This document shows, piece after piece, positions 25,901 to 36,776 of a stretch of DNA of 64,000 nucleotides; the first letter of the stretch is position 1; the number at the start of each line of letters is the position of its first letter. This DNA comes from Solibacillus palustris (GTDB lineage Bacteria; Bacillota; Bacilli; Bacillales_A; Planococcaceae), in contig NZ_JAKZFC010000001.1 in the NCBI RefSeq assembly GCF_022549215.1, positions 558,001 through 622,000 of the forward strand, written 5' to 3'. Below the pieces are notes generated by a model. That model did no database searches and was not told where the DNA came from. It worked only from the letters and a program-made list of their open reading frames with translations. Position numbers and translations under genes: made by a program.

Positions 25901-26329
25901 ATGAAACTTTATACAGCTATGCCATCATTAAAAGGTGCTTCTGTTATTTTAAATAAGCAGCAGGTACAAAAGGAAAGTACGTTGCCAACCTTTATTTATT
26001 TTTGGTCAATGAGCTGCCCACAATGTAAACAATCGATTGAAAAACTAAATGACATTCAAACACTTTATCAAAATCGATTATCGGTTTATGCAGTTCATAT
26101 GCCTCGAGAAAAAAGTGATTATTCAATAGAACAATTAAATGATACAGTCCAACGATTACAATTAACTATTCCGATTTACGTAGATAATGAATTAACAATC
26201 AGTGATACGTTTAAAAATCAAATCGTACCTTCCTATTACTTATTTGATGAATTGCAACGCTTACGATTTTTCAAAGTTGGTTTTCTAGCGACGAAATCAT
26301 TACAACAAAAAATTGAACGAATTCTTTAA
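25901..26329 (+). CDS. Thioredoxin-fold thiol-disulfide oxidoreductase (YkuV-like)
   Basis: A 142-residue cytoplasmic thioredoxin-like protein without a signal peptide. The redox motif is in FWSMSCPQCK (about residues 37-46), followed by VYAVHMPR and the cis-Pro region IVPSYYLFD. These match B. subtilis YkuV, which has CxxC in the same context and length. It reduces protein disulfides. RBS AAGGAGGAG. It completes the yku gene set found in this window, although at some distance from dapHL. Confidence 0.82.
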   Translation: MKLYTAMPSLKGASVILNKQQVQKESTLPTFIYFWSMSCPQCKQSIEKLNDIQTLYQNRLSVYAVHMPREKSDYSIEQLNDTVQRLQLTIPIYVDNELTISDTFKNQIVPSYYLFDELQRLRFFKVGFLATKSLQQKIERIL

Positions 26330-26388
26330 TGGAAACAATTCGTTAATTGCGGTAAAATGTTGGCAATGATTTGTTCGGAGGAGACAAT

Positions 26389-27045
26389 ATGAAAAAAGAA
26401 TTCGTAGTAATTGGATTAGGTCGTTTCGGAGGTAGTATTGTTCGCGAGCTTGTGAAGCAGGGCGCTAACGTCATGGCGATTGATACCGATAGGGAGCGTG
26501 TCGATGAATTTGCGCGTATTGCTACACAGGCAGTCGTTGCTGATACAACTGAGGAAGAAACTGTGAAATCACTGGGCTTGTGGAACTATGAACATGTCAT
26601 TGTGGCAATAGGAGAAGATATTCAATCGAGCATTTTATCGACGCTCATTTTAAAGGAACTTGGTGTACAACAAATTACGGTAAAAGCGCAAAATGATTAT
26701 CATGAAAAGGTGTTGCGTAAAATTGGCGCAGACTTTGTCGTGCATCCTGAGCGCGATATGGGGATTCGTATTGCAAACAATATGATTTCAAATAGCGTAC
26801 TCGATTACTTAGAATTATCAGGAGAGCATTCGATTATGGAAATTCGCGCGAGTGAAAATATTGCAGGTCATTCATTAATTGAATTAGACATTCGTGCAAA
26901 ATATGGTGTCAACATTGTCGGCATTACGCGCGAGGAGGAAATTATGATTTCCCCACCAGCAACTGAACGTATTCAACTCGGCGATGTCCTACTCATTATT
27001 GGTGCAGATGTCGACATTAATCGTTTTGTGAAAAAGGAAATTTAG
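26389..27045 (+). CDS. ktrC: Potassium uptake regulatory subunit (KtrC/KtrA type)
   Basis: A 218-residue RCK protein. The N-terminal Rossmann domain (GLGRFGGSIVREL, then DTDRERVDEF) binds ATP/ADP, and the C-terminal RCK_C domain (about 135-218) is the c-di-AMP site in Ktr proteins. It gates a KtrB/KtrD membrane channel, which is not encoded nearby, as for B. subtilis ktrC. Position next to rnjA matches ykqB/ktrC. ATG 26389 follows CGGAGGAG; upstream codons belong to the leader. Confidence 0.85.
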   Translation: MKKEFVVIGLGRFGGSIVRELVKQGANVMAIDTDRERVDEFARIATQAVVADTTEEETVKSLGLWNYEHVIVAIGEDIQSSILSTLILKELGVQQITVKAQNDYHEKVLRKIGADFVVHPERDMGIRIANNMISNSVLDYLELSGEHSIMEIRASENIAGHSLIELDIRAKYGVNIVGITREEEIMISPPATERIQLGDVLLIIGADVDINRFVKKEI

Positions 27046-27048
27046 GCT

Positions 27049-27096
27049 AAAAAAACAAGGGTGCTCCGAATTGAATTCGGGGCACCCTTGTTTTTG
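27049..27096. terminator. Bidirectional terminator between ktrC and rnjA
   Basis: AACAAGGGTGCTCCGAAT pairs with ATTCGGGGCACCCTTGTT around a 2-4 nt loop, with A- and T-runs on both sides. Confidence 0.9.
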
Positions 27097-27097
27097 T

Positions 27098-27135
27098 CTA
27101 GGCATTCGTCTTTCGGAGCTTAACGGGCGCGAATA
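27098..27135. repeat. Dispersed repeat R2, remnant
   Basis: TCTAGGCATTCG...CGGAGCTTAACGGGCGCGAA matches the two ends of repeat R2 (25438-25650) with the middle deleted. It lies at the 3' side of rnjA. Confidence 0.5.
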
Positions 27136-27146
27136 CCTATTCTTAT

Positions 27147-28814
27147 TTATACTTCCATAATAATCGGTAAGATCATTGGGCGACGTTTTGTTTTTTCGTA
27201 TAAATACGGTCCTAAAACGTCTGTAATTTCATTTTTCAAATCATTCCATTGTTTATCTTTTTCTTGGATTGTGCTGTTTAAATGTTGATTTAACATTTTT
27301 TGAGCTTCATTAATCATTGTACCTGATTCACGCATGTACACGAATCCGCGAGAGATAATGTCTGGACCTGAAACAATTTTATTGTTAGCCATATCAACAC
27401 TTACAACGACAATTACTAAGCCTTCTTCAGAAAGAATACGACGATCGCGTAGTACAATGTTGCCAATATCACCAATACCATTACCATCAATGTACACATC
27501 ACCTGAAGGAATACGACCAGCAACATGAGCTTCGTTAGCACTTAATGCAAGTACATCACCGTTTTCCATGACAAATGAGTTTTCTAAAGGAATATCACAG
27601 GCTTCCGCAAGTTCCGTGTGGATTTTTAACATGCGATATTCACCGTGAATTGGCATAAAGAACTTTGGTTTCATTAAGCGTAACATTAGTTTTTGCTCTT
27701 GCTGAGAACCGTGACCAGAAGTATGGATGTTATTGAGTGCGCCGTGAATAACTTCTGCACCAGCGCGGAATAATAAGTTGATAATTTTGTTTACGCTCAT
27801 CGTATTACCAGGTACTGGAGAAGATGAGAACACTACTGTATCACCAGGTTGAATTTGAATTTGACGGTGCGTACCGTTCGCAATGCGTGATAATGCGGCC
27901 ATCGGTTCACCTTGAGAACCTGTACATAAAATCATCACTTCATTTGCAGGTAAGCGGTTTAAGCTTTGTACGTCTACAAATGTTTCTTTCGGTGCTGTAA
28001 TATAACCTAATTCACGACCGATAGTAATAGCGTTGTCCATTGAACGACCGAATACGGCAATTTTACGACCGTATTTTAAAGCGGCATCCGTTGCTTGCTG
28101 TAGACGGTGAATGTTTGATGCAAATGTCGCAAAGATAATACGTCCATCGACTTTGCGGAAAATTTCATCGATGCTTTTCCCTACAGTGCGCTCAGACATC
28201 GTGAAATCTGTTTTTTCAGCATTTGTACTATCAGATAGTAAGCAAAGCACACCATCACGACCAATTTCAGCCATTTTGGTTAAGTTGGCGGGTTCGCCCA
28301 CAGGTGTGAAGTCAAATTTGAAGTCCCCGGTATGCACGATGTTACCAGGAGGTGTTTTGACAACGATACCGTATGCATCTGGAATACTATGCGTCGTACG
28401 GAAGAAGCTCACAGAAGTTTTACGGAACTTAATAACATCGTTTTCTTTAAATTCGATTAATTTTGTTGAACGTAATAAACCATGCTCTTCTAATTTGTTG
28501 CGTAATAAGCCTAAAGCTAACTTACCACCATAAACTGGAACGTTTACCTGACGTAACAGGTAAGGGATCCCGCCGATATGATCTTCGTGACCATGTGTTA
28601 TAAATAAGCCCTTAATTTTGTCTACGTTTCGAACTAAATACGTATAGTCCGGAATAACATAGTCGATTCCAAGTAGGTCGTCCTCAGGGAATTTAATACC
28701 TGCGTCAATTAATATAATTTCATCTTGAAACTGTACTGCGTATGTGTTTTTGCCGATTTCGCCCAGTCCGCCGAGTGCGAATACAGCTGCTTGATCATTC
28801 TTAACGAATTTCAT
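27147..28814 (-). CDS. rnjA: Ribonuclease J1
   Basis: A 555-residue beta-CASP metallo-beta-lactamase RNase. The zinc motif is [12 protein letters not shown], with HTGDFKFD, the beta-CASP segment (about 215-360: [13 protein letters not shown]), STNAEK, and the C-terminal dimerisation domain ending [15 protein letters not shown] as in B. subtilis RNase J1. It degrades RNA 5'-to-3' and can cleave internally; it is central to mRNA turnover and 16S rRNA maturation. It is 5 nt downstream of rpoY and co-transcribed with it. Confidence 0.97.
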   Translation of the reverse strand: MKFVKNDQAAVFALGGLGEIGKNTYAVQFQDEIILIDAGIKFPEDDLLGIDYVIPDYTYLVRNVDKIKGLFITHGHEDHIGGIPYLLRQVNVPVYGGKLALGLLRNKLEEHGLLRSTKLIEFKENDVIKFRKTSVSFFRTTHSIPDAYGIVVKTPPGNIVHTGDFKFDFTPVGEPANLTKMAEIGRDGVLCLLSDSTNAEKTDFTMSERTVGKSIDEIFRKVDGRIIFATFASNIHRLQQATDAALKYGRKIAVFGRSMDNAITIGRELGYITAPKETFVDVQSLNRLPANEVMILCTGSQGEPMAALSRIANGTHRQIQIQPGDTVVFSSSPVPGNTMSVNKIINLLFRAGAEVIHGALNNIHTSGHGSQQEQKLMLRLMKPKFFMPIHGEYRMLKIHTELAEACDIPLENSFVMENGDVLALSANEAHVAGRIPSGDVYIDGNGIGDIGNIVLRDRRILSEEGLVIVVVSVDMANNKIVSGPDIISRGFVYMRESGTMINEAQKMLNQHLNSTIQEKDKQWNDLKNEITDVLGPYLYEKTKRRPMILPIIMEV

Positions 28815-28819
28815 AAGAA

Positions 28820-29029
28820 TTAAGCGTTCTCCACTTGGAAGTTAGAGCTGTTTTGCTCATACTCTAAATAGTTACCTTCTAATAGTTGAACTAGCTCGAT
28901 ATTGTAGTTGCGGTCTTTTAAGTAATAGCGTACTTCACGTTCAGATGCCCCTTCTACATATACAACTTTAGTGTTTTCGCGAACTGGAATTTCTGAAATA
29001 CCTTCTTGATAATAAACTTTGTAAATCAT
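28820..29029 (-). CDS. rpoY: RNA polymerase epsilon subunit
   Basis: A 69-residue protein (YkzG, DUF1447) with the family features IYKVYYQE...[16 protein letters not shown] and [16 protein letters not shown]. It is a small non-essential subunit of Firmicutes RNA polymerase, structurally like the phage T7 Gp2 inhibitor. AAAGGAGAG precedes the ATG. The rpoY-rnjA order is conserved across Bacilli. Confidence 0.93.
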   Translation of the reverse strand: MIYKVYYQEGISEIPVRENTKVVYVEGASEREVRYYLKDRNYNIELVQLLEGNYLEYEQNSSNFQVENA

Positions 29030-29168
29030 AGTTACTCTCCTTTAATAACGAACATTATTATTGCGTTGAAATTTATAAAGAAACACGCATTTCCTTTATA
29101 TTATCATGGGACTCCTTTAAAATAAAGAAAAGCCCTTTAAAAATGATGGATAAACATGTCGATAACAT

Positions 29169-29198
29169 AAAAAAATGACACGTCCTAATATAGACGTG
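29169..29198 (-). terminator. Terminator of the small cationic peptide gene
   Basis: On the minus strand CACGTC (29198-29193) pairs with GACGTG (29184-29179) around an 8-nt loop and is followed by T7. It separates the small gene upstream from rpoY. Confidence 0.7.
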
Positions 29199-29218
29199 CC
29201 AATTGAAATTGAAGGAAG

Positions 29219-29290
29219 TTAGGCAATTAATTTTTTTCCGAGGATGCCGTTTAATTGTTTAAGCCATTTCTTTTTGAGACGTCGTAACAT
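29219..29290 (-). CDS. 23-residue highly cationic peptide in its own transcription unit
   Basis: This short gene begins MLRRLKKKWLKQ and ends GKKLIA, with eight Arg/Lys and no acidic residue (net about +8). It is likely an amphipathic helix. AAGGAG at 29305-29300 lies 9 nt before ATG. A consensus sigma-A promoter (29340-29312) and a T7 terminator (29198-29169) frame it exactly, giving a message of about 130-140 nt that starts near the Shine-Dalgarno. I recognise no family. It could be a regulatory peptide, a membrane-active peptide, an RNA- or ribosome-binding peptide, or the coding part of a dual-function small RNA. It reads divergently from ykrA. Confidence 0.6.
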   Translation of the reverse strand: MLRRLKKKWLKQLNGILGKKLIA

Positions 29291-29311
29291 AGGTCATCAC
29301 TCCTTGTCTAT

Positions 29312-29340
29312 ATTATACGGAAAATTCTGTTTTTTGTAAA
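29312..29340 (-). promoter_or_regulatory. Consensus promoter of the small peptide gene
   Basis: On the minus strand TTTACA (29340-29335), exactly 17 nt, then TATAAT (29317-29312). The expected start point is near 29305, directly at the Shine-Dalgarno, so the leader is very short. Confidence 0.8.
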
Positions 29341-29367
29341 GGGTCACTATTATAAAGGAAGATAACA

Positions 29368-30138
29368 ATGAAAAAATTTTTATTTTTTGATGTGGATGGT
29401 ACTTTGTATAATTCGAAAAAACAGCTCCCCCAATCAGCGAAGGAGGCAATTTTTAAAGCTCGTGAAAATGGTCATGAAATCGCAATTGCAACTGGCCGAG
29501 CACCATTTATGATTGCTGGAATTTTAGAGGAACTTCAAATTGATACATATGTTACGTTCAACGGTCAATACGTCGTTTACAAAGGGGAAGTAATTTATAC
29601 CAATCAAATTGCGAATGAAACGTTAATGGAGATTTTGCAATTCGGTGAGCAGCATGACCATCCGTTCGTTTTTTTAAACGAAAAAGAAATGATTGCGTCT
29701 AAAAGTGGTTATAGTGAAATTGAAGAAAGTTTAGCGACACTCCATTATCCTTATCCAACGATTGATGAAAATTATTATTTGCATACACCTGTTTATCAAA
29801 CGCTTGTCTTTGCAAAAGAGCATGAGCAAGTACTGTATGAGCAACAATTCCAAGATATACAGTTCGTTCGCTGGCATCCATATTCCTGCGATATGCTTCC
29901 GAGTGGTGGTTCGAAGGCGCTTGGTATTACTAAATTAATTGAACATATCAATTTTGAAATGGAAGACGTCATTGCTTTTGGGGATGGTTTGAATGACGTG
30001 GAGATGTTGCGAGACGTGGGGCTAGGTGTAGCGATGGAGAATGGTCATGATGAAGCCAAAAAAGTTGCAGCGATTGTAGCGGACCATGTTGATCAAGATG
30101 GTCTATACAAAATAATGAAAGAATTAAAATTATTTTAA
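29368..30138 (+). CDS. Cof-type HAD phosphatase (YkrA)
   Basis: A 256-residue haloacid dehalogenase-type hydrolase, Cof subfamily IIB. Motif I is FDVDGTLYNSKK, motif II IATGRAP, the substrate cap covers about 80-190, Lys lies in GSKALGI, and motif IV is AFGDGLNDVEML. Such enzymes dephosphorylate sugar phosphates or nucleotides; the substrate is not defined. Position between rnjA/rpoY and defB matches B. subtilis ykrA. Confidence 0.9.
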   Translation: MKKFLFFDVDGTLYNSKKQLPQSAKEAIFKARENGHEIAIATGRAPFMIAGILEELQIDTYVTFNGQYVVYKGEVIYTNQIANETLMEILQFGEQHDHPFVFLNEKEMIASKSGYSEIEESLATLHYPYPTIDENYYLHTPVYQTLVFAKEHEQVLYEQQFQDIQFVRWHPYSCDMLPSGGSKALGITKLIEHINFEMEDVIAFGDGLNDVEMLRDVGLGVAMENGHDEAKKVAAIVADHVDQDGLYKIMKELKLF

Positions 30139-30142
30139 CAAC

Positions 30143-30180
30143 AGGAAAAGCGCTGCGAGTAAATTCGCAGCGCTTTTCTT
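30143..30180 (+). terminator. Terminator after ykrA
   Basis: GGAAAAGCGCTGCGA pairs with TCGCAGCGCTTTTCTT around a 6-nt loop. Confidence 0.88.
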
Positions 30181-30187
30181 AAAATAT

Positions 30188-30394
30188 AAGAAAGTATAAA
30201 TTTTTTCAAAGTGTCTAGACTAAAGCGCCAACCCCTCGCACTATTAGAACCCTCCTGCAAAAGTGATGGTGCGTTTACTTTTGCAGGAGGGCTCTCCAAA
30301 ACTTGCGGCTCACACGACGTGAGTCATTGAGGGCATGCCACATGGATGTGGTGTTTTGCCCACTCGGGGCTGGAAGGGCGCTTTAGCGCTTTTC
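30188..30394. repeat. Dispersed repeat R2, copy 2
   Basis: It starts AAGAAAGTATAAATTTT and runs TCTAGACTAAAGCGCC, a variable hairpin of CCTCCTGCAAAAGTGATGG against CTTTTGCAGGAGGG, then GGCTCACACGACGTGAGTCA, GCATGCCACATGG, TTTTGCCCACTCGGGGCT and GGGCGCTTTAGCGCTTTTC. The variable hairpin differs from copy 1 at 25438-25650 but is again self-complementary. It ends immediately at the defB stop codon. Confidence 0.75.
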
Positions 30395-30952
30395 TTATTC
30401 GCGACCAAAAGGTGTGCTATTTTCAATTTCACCGAATGGATCTTTTTCGTTAATTCGATCAAAGAACATCACACCATTTAAGTGATCTAATTCATGTTGA
30501 AATGCGATTGCAGGTAAACCAGTTAAGCGAATTTTCTTTTCTTCGCCATCAACAGTCATAAATTTTGCAGTAATGCGTGCGTAGCGAGGTACATAGCCTG
30601 GCACAGCGCGATCTACAGAAAGACAGCCTTCACCGCTTGTAATATACGTTTGTTCTACAGAGTGGCTAACGATTTTAGGGTTAACAGCAACAAAGCTTAA
30701 AAGCTCACCTTTGTCATCATCTAAATGCAAAGCAAACATACGCTTAAGGCTATTTACTTGGTTAGCAGCTAAACCAATTCCGCCGCGTAAATTATATTTT
30801 TCAGCCATTTCAGGATTTTGACTATTTATTAGATATTGCAGCATTTCCTCAGCTAATTGGCGATCTTCTTTTGTTAATGGGAAGGTTACCTCCTCAGCGC
30901 GTGTGCGCAATGTAGGATGACCCTCACGAATAATATGTTCCATTAATAGCAT
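30395..30952 (-). CDS. defB: Peptide deformylase
   Basis: A 185-residue metalloenzyme with motif 1 GIGLAANQV, motif 2 EGCLSV (metal Cys) and motif 3 QHELDHLNG (metal His pair and catalytic Glu). It removes the formyl group from nascent proteins. It corresponds to B. subtilis DefB/YkrB in length and in position next to ykrA and pdhA. AAAGGAAG lies 6 nt before ATG 30952. Confidence 0.95.
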   Translation of the reverse strand: MLLMEHIIREGHPTLRTRAEEVTFPLTKEDRQLAEEMLQYLINSQNPEMAEKYNLRGGIGLAANQVNSLKRMFALHLDDDKGELLSFVAVNPKIVSHSVEQTYITSGEGCLSVDRAVPGYVPRYARITAKFMTVDGEEKKIRLTGLPAIAFQHELDHLNGVMFFDRINEKDPFGEIENSTPFGRE

Positions 30953-31035
30953 GTGAAACTTCCTTTCAGTTCTAACTTAATTACCTTTAAGTATACACGA
31001 CTTAGAAAAAGTGAAGTAGAAAAAACATTTGGAAG

Positions 31036-31049
31036 GTGAAATATTTCAT
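31036..31049. promoter_or_regulatory. Rex-like dyad between defB and pdhA
   Basis: GTGAAATATTTCAT matches the core of the redox repressor Rex site (TTGTGAAATATTTCACAA) at 13 of 14 central positions. It lies about 200 nt upstream of the pdh promoter. Confidence 0.4.
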
Positions 31050-31237
31050 CTGATAGATTGAATTTGGCTTAAATGGGGAATGATTTACACTGGTTAGTAA
31101 ATTGTATTGTAAACAATAAAAGAATAAAACAGGTATTCTATTATAGTACAGAAATAATAAATTTATAATACAGATAACGCTACTGTTATAATTTTAGTGG
31201 TGAATGAAATTTCTTTTATTTAGATGCTAAACAATGA

Positions 31238-31285
31238 TTGACCGATGGTATTTTATTCATTATACTCTGATTAGAACAATATTGT
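31238..31285 (+). promoter_or_regulatory. pdhABCD promoter with downstream palindrome
   Basis: TTGACC (31238-31243), a 17-nt spacer and TATACT (31261-31266) form a good sigma-A promoter. The palindrome ACAATATTGT (31276-31285) lies a few nt after the expected start point and could bind a repressor. The rest of 30953-31335 is A/T-rich and holds only the Rex-like site. Confidence 0.7.
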
Positions 31286-31332
31286 ACTATTCGAATTTAA
31301 TTTTTTTTTAATACAGTTCAAAGGGGATGTAA

Positions 31333-32451
<1,119 letters not shown>

Positions 32452-32454
32452 GCC

Positions 32455-33432
32455 ATGGCACAAATGACGATGATTCAAGCAATTACAGATGCATTACGTT
32501 GCGAATTAAAAAACGACGAGAACGTATTAGTATTCGGTGAAGACGTTGGGGTAAACGGAGGGGTATTCCGTGCAACTGAAGGTCTTCAAAAAGAATTCGG
32601 CGTAGATCGTGTATTTGATACACCCCTTGCCGAATCTGGTATTGGTGGTTTAGCAATCGGCTTAGCATTAACAGGCTACCGTCCAGTGCCTGAAATTCAA
32701 TTTTTCGGCTTCGTTTTCGAAGTAATGGATTCAATTAGTGGTCAATTAGCGCGTATGAAATATCGTTCTGGTGGCACGTATAATGCACCGGTAACAATCC
32801 GTTCTCCATTTGGTGGTGGCGTGCATACACCGGAAATGCACTCAGACTCATTAGAAGGGTTAATGGCGCAATCACCAGGCTTAAAAGTGGTGATTCCATC
32901 AACTCCGTATGACGCAAAAGGTTTACTGATCGCTTCAATTCGTGATAATGACCCAGTTATTTTCTTAGAGCACTTAAAACTTTACCGTTCATTCCGTGAA
33001 GAAGTACCTGAAGAAGCGTACACAATCGAAATTGGTAAAGCAGACGTAAAACGTGAAGGTAAAGACTTATCCATTTTTGCATATGGCTTAATGGTTCATG
33101 AGTCTTTAAAAGCGGCAGAAGAGCTTGAGAAAGAAGGCTATTCTGTAGAGGTAGTAGATTTACGTACAATTCAGCCACTTGATATTGAAACAATTATTGC
33201 TTCTGTTGAAAAAACAGGTCGTGCAATCGTTGTTCAAGAAGCACAAAAGCAAGCTGGGATTGCAGCGAATGTTGTAGCGGAAATTACAGAACGTGCAATT
33301 CTTTCGTTAGAAGCACCTGTATTACGTGTAGCAGCGCCGGATACAATTTACCCATTCCCTCAAGCAGAGGGTGTATGGTTACCAACGTATAAAGATATAA
33401 TGGAAACTGCGAAAAAAGTTTTAACATTCTAA
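32455..33432 (+). CDS. pdhB: Pyruvate dehydrogenase E1 beta subunit
   Basis: A 325-residue transketolase-like subunit with [35 protein letters not shown] and the C-terminal transketolase domain ([15 protein letters not shown]). It forms the E1 active site together with PdhA. It starts 3 nt after the pdhA stop with GAGAAGGAG inside the end of pdhA. Confidence 0.96.
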   Translation: MAQMTMIQAITDALRCELKNDENVLVFGEDVGVNGGVFRATEGLQKEFGVDRVFDTPLAESGIGGLAIGLALTGYRPVPEIQFFGFVFEVMDSISGQLARMKYRSGGTYNAPVTIRSPFGGGVHTPEMHSDSLEGLMAQSPGLKVVIPSTPYDAKGLLIASIRDNDPVIFLEHLKLYRSFREEVPEEAYTIEIGKADVKREGKDLSIFAYGLMVHESLKAAEELEKEGYSVEVVDLRTIQPLDIETIIASVEKTGRAIVVQEAQKQAGIAANVVAEITERAILSLEAPVLRVAAPDTIYPFPQAEGVWLPTYKDIMETAKKVLTF

Positions 33433-33450
33433 GAATTGAGGGTGAGAGAA

Positions 33451-34806
33451 ATGGCATTTACGTTCCGTTTACCAGATATTGGAGAAGGTATTCATGAAGG
33501 CGAAATCGTTAAGTGGTTTGTGAAACCTGGCGATCAAGTTAAAGAAGATGATATTTTAGCAGAAGTACAAAATGACAAAGCAGTCGTTGAAATTCCTTCG
33601 CCAGTAGATGGTACAGTTGAAGAAATTTTTGTAGAAGAAGGTACAGTTGCAGTTGTAGGTGATGCATTAATTCGATTTGACGCACCTGGATACGAAGACT
33701 TAAAACTTAAAGGTGACGATCACCATGACGCAAACGAAGCAGCGAAAACAGAAGCACAAGTACAAGCAACTGCCGAGGCTGGTCAAGATGTGAAAAAAGA
33801 AGAGGTATCGGACAAAGCGCAAGCACCAAAAGAAGAAACGCCAGCTCCTAAACAAGTAGAGGATGTATCTTCAAATAAACGTATTATCGCAATGCCATCT
33901 ATTCGTAAATACGCACGCGAAAAAGGTGTAGATATCTCACAAGTAACAGGTTCAGGTAAAAATGGACGTATTGTGAAAGAGGATATCGAGAGCTTCTTAA
34001 ATGGTGGTGCTCAAATACAAGTAGAACAAGCAACACAACAAGAAACATCAGTTGAAGCTACACCAGCACCAACACCAGCTGTACCGGTTGCTCTTGAAGG
34101 GGAATTCCCAGAAACACGTGAAAAAATGAGCGGTATCCGTAAGGCGATCGCTAAAGCGATGGTACATTCTAAACATACAGCACCACATGTGACGTTAATG
34201 GATGAGGTGGATGTAACAGAATTAGTTTCACACCGTAAACAATTCAAAGATATCGCAGCAGAGCAAGGTGTTAAATTAACGTATTTACCGTATGTTGTGA
34301 AGGCTTTAATCTCGACATTACGTAAATTCCCTGAATTCAACCGTTCGTTAGATGACGCTACACAAGAAATTATTCAAAAACATTATTATAATATTGGTAT
34401 CGCTGCTGATACAGAAAGAGGTTTATTGGTTCCGGTAATTAAACATGCTGATCGCAAATCGGTATTTGGCTTATCAGCGGAAATTAATGAGCTTGCTGTA
34501 AAGGCGCGTGATGGTAAGCTAGCACCGCACGAAATGAAAGGTGCGTCAATGTCGATTACAAACATCGGTTCAGCAGGCGGACAATGGTTTACGCCTGTAA
34601 TAAATCACCCTGAAGTAGCAATTTTAGGAATTGGGCGTATTTCAGAAAAACCAGTAATAAAAAATGGTGAAATTGTAGCCGCACATGTGTTAGCATTATC
34701 ATTGAGCTTTGATCATCGCATGATCGATGGAGCGACTGCACAAAACGCTTTAAATCATTTAAAACGTTTATTAAGTGAGCCGCAACTTTTATTAATGGAG
34801 GCGTAA
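33451..34806 (+). CDS. pdhC: Dihydrolipoyl acetyltransferase (E2)
   Basis: A 451-residue protein with one lipoyl domain (lipoyl Lys43 in VQNDKAVVE), an Ala/Glu/Pro-rich linker, the E1/E3-binding domain at about 145-185 ([20 protein letters not shown]), a second linker and the catalytic domain ending with [12 protein letters not shown]. It forms the icosahedral core. ATG 33451 is preferred to the TTG at 33436 because GAGGGTGAG lies just before it and it matches the family N-terminus [13 protein letters not shown]. Confidence 0.96.
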   Translation: MAFTFRLPDIGEGIHEGEIVKWFVKPGDQVKEDDILAEVQNDKAVVEIPSPVDGTVEEIFVEEGTVAVVGDALIRFDAPGYEDLKLKGDDHHDANEAAKTEAQVQATAEAGQDVKKEEVSDKAQAPKEETPAPKQVEDVSSNKRIIAMPSIRKYAREKGVDISQVTGSGKNGRIVKEDIESFLNGGAQIQVEQATQQETSVEATPAPTPAVPVALEGEFPETREKMSGIRKAIAKAMVHSKHTAPHVTLMDEVDVTELVSHRKQFKDIAAEQGVKLTYLPYVVKALISTLRKFPEFNRSLDDATQEIIQKHYYNIGIAADTERGLLVPVIKHADRKSVFGLSAEINELAVKARDGKLAPHEMKGASMSITNIGSAGGQWFTPVINHPEVAILGIGRISEKPVIKNGEIVAAHVLALSLSFDHRMIDGATAQNALNHLKRLLSEPQLLLMEA

Positions 34807-34809
34807 AAA

Positions 34810-36222
34810 ATGGTAGTAGGAGATTTCCCAATCGAACTTGATACTCTTGTAGTAGGTTCAGGCCCTGGTGGTTATGTTGCAGCAATTCGCGCAGCACAAA
34901 CAGGTCAAAAAGTTACAATCGTAGAGCGTGGAGCATTAGGTGGCGTTTGCTTAAACGTTGGCTGTATCCCATCTAAAGCTTTAATTTCTGTAGGTCACCG
35001 TTTTGAGCACGCTCAACACTCTGACGACATGGGTGTTGTTGCATCAGAAGTTAAATTAGACTGGTCAAAAGCACAAGCATTCAAAGACGGCGTTGTTAAA
35101 AAATTAGTAGGCGGCGTTGAAGGCTTATTAAAAGGAAATAAAGTAGACATCTTAAAAGGTGAAGCATACTTTGTTGATGGTAACACTGTACGTGTAATTG
35201 ATGGCGATAAAGCACAAACTTATACATTCAAAAACGCTATTTTAGCAACTGGATCTCGTCCAATCGAAATCCCAACATTCAAATTCACTAAACGTGTAGT
35301 ATCTTCTACAGGTGCTTTATCATTCCCTGAAGTACCAGGTAAATTAGTTGTAATCGGTGGCGGTTACATCGGTACTGAGCTAGGTTCAGCTTATGCTAAC
35401 TTAGGTTCTCAAGTAACGATTATCGAAGGCGGTAAAGACATCTTAGCTGGTTTCGAAAAACAAATGACACAAATCGTGAAAAAAAGCCTTAAAAAGAAGG
35501 GCGTTGAAGTAGTAGTAAACGCATCTGCTAAAGGCGTTGAGGAAAACGAAAATGGCGTTATCGTTACTTACGAAGCAGGTGGCGAAGAAAAGACGGTTGA
35601 AGCAGATTACGTATTAGTAACTGTAGGTCGTCGTCCAAACACTGACGAACTTGGTTTACAAGAAATCGGTATCGAATTCGCTGACCGTGGATTATTAAAA
35701 GTTGATAAACAAGGTCGTACTTCTGTACCGAACATCTATGCAATCGGTGACATCGTTGCTGGTCCACAACTTGCGCACAAAGCTTCTTATGAAGGTAAAG
35801 TTGCTGCAGAAGCAATCGCTGGTGAACATTCAGTAGTTGATTACTTAGCTATTCCAGCAGTATGCTTCACAGATCCAGAAATGGCTACTGTAGGTTACTC
35901 TGAAGAGCAAGCGAAAGAAGAAGGTCTTGAAGTGAAAGCTGCCAAATTCCCATTCGCTGCAAACGGTCGTGCATTAGCGCTTAACGCTACTGACGGTTTC
36001 GTTAAATTAGTGGCTCGTAAAGAAGATGGCTTATTAATTGGTGCTCAAATCGTTGGTGTTGGTGCGTCTGACATGATCGCAGAAATGGCTACGGCTATTG
36101 AAGCGGGTATGACTGCAGAAGATATCGCATTAACTATCCATGCTCACCCAACTTTAGGTGAAATTACGATGGAAGCTGCTGAAGTATTATTAGGCAATCC
36201 AATCCACATCGTTTCTAAATAA
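34810..36222 (+). CDS. pdhD: Dihydrolipoyl dehydrogenase (E3)
   Basis: A 470-residue flavoprotein disulfide reductase. The FAD motif is [12 protein letters not shown], the redox-active pair lies in [13 protein letters not shown], the NAD motif in [12 protein letters not shown], and the catalytic His-Glu pair in HAHPTLGE. It re-oxidises the lipoyl arm and reduces NAD+. It is last in the operon and is followed by a terminator. Codon use is strongly biased, as expected for an abundant protein. Confidence 0.97.
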   Translation: MVVGDFPIELDTLVVGSGPGGYVAAIRAAQTGQKVTIVERGALGGVCLNVGCIPSKALISVGHRFEHAQHSDDMGVVASEVKLDWSKAQAFKDGVVKKLVGGVEGLLKGNKVDILKGEAYFVDGNTVRVIDGDKAQTYTFKNAILATGSRPIEIPTFKFTKRVVSSTGALSFPEVPGKLVVIGGGYIGTELGSAYANLGSQVTIIEGGKDILAGFEKQMTQIVKKSLKKKGVEVVVNASAKGVEENENGVIVTYEAGGEEKTVEADYVLVTVGRRPNTDELGLQEIGIEFADRGLLKVDKQGRTSVPNIYAIGDIVAGPQLAHKASYEGKVAAEAIAGEHSVVDYLAIPAVCFTDPEMATVGYSEEQAKEEGLEVKAAKFPFAANGRALALNATDGFVKLVARKEDGLLIGAQIVGVGASDMIAEMATAIEAGMTAEDIALTIHAHPTLGEITMEAAEVLLGNPIHIVSK

Positions 36223-36235
36223 TAAGTAATATTCC

Positions 36236-36276
36236 AGACTGCGTAGTATGAATTTTGTACTACGTAGTCTTTTTTG
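36236..36276 (+). terminator. Terminator of the pdh operon
   Basis: AGACTGCGTAGTA pairs with TACTACGTAGTCT (one mismatch) around 9 nt and is followed by TTTTTTG. Confidence 0.85.
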
Positions 36277-36374
36277 TCCAAATTATTGTTCAGTAGTTGG
36301 TTCGTTACTAAAAGTGAATGGTTACCAAATTAATTTGGAACTATTGTATTTCACAATGGTTGTTTTTAATTTGA

Positions 36375-36557
36375 TTCAGCATTCATCCCCTACTTACATA
36401 AGTGAGGATTGAATGAAAAATATGTAATTCTATTTATTGGGGGCAACCCCCGGCTGAATCAAGTTAAGCCCCAGCGGATGTCACAGATTTTTTAGGGGTG
36501 TTTTTCAAGCGAGCTTGAAAAAAATCTGGACCCAATTACGCCGAGGCGTAATTGATT
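36375..36557. repeat. Structured dispersed repeat, copy C
   Basis: It begins TTCAGC and has a hairpin GGGGGCAACCCCC inside the TTCAGC/GGCTGAA frame. It lacks the paired domain of copy B but carries the block GCCCC-GCGGATGTCACAGAT, an A/T hairpin (TTTTTCAAGC with GCTTGAAAAA), and the perfect terminal palindrome CAATTACGCC-GA-GGCGTAATTG. The rest of 36558-36776 has no recognisable gene apart from a short frame end near 36640-36700. Confidence 0.7.
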
Positions 36558-36776
36558 AATAAGCTCCGTTCTACTATTCCAAGAGAACTATGTAATTGCC
36601 CACTACAGTCATGCAGGAACGATTTAAATAAATCCAACCAACCCATGTATTGATGAAGAACTAAAACATGAAATAAAGTCGATAAATCAAGAATTTCGTT
36701 AGTTATTATCTAAAAATGAAATAGACACATAATTTGAATGGGCGTAAAATGGGACTGTATAAGGGGGGAGATAGTT

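Noticed and set aside
28111-28533. 140-codon plus-strand open frame opposite rnjA
   Set aside because: Antisense shadow within the conserved RNase J1 coding region.
36640-36701. Possible remnant of a gene ending ...EELKHEIKSINQEFR
   Set aside because: Only about 20 codons are open before an upstream stop, with no start signals; too little to claim a pseudogene.
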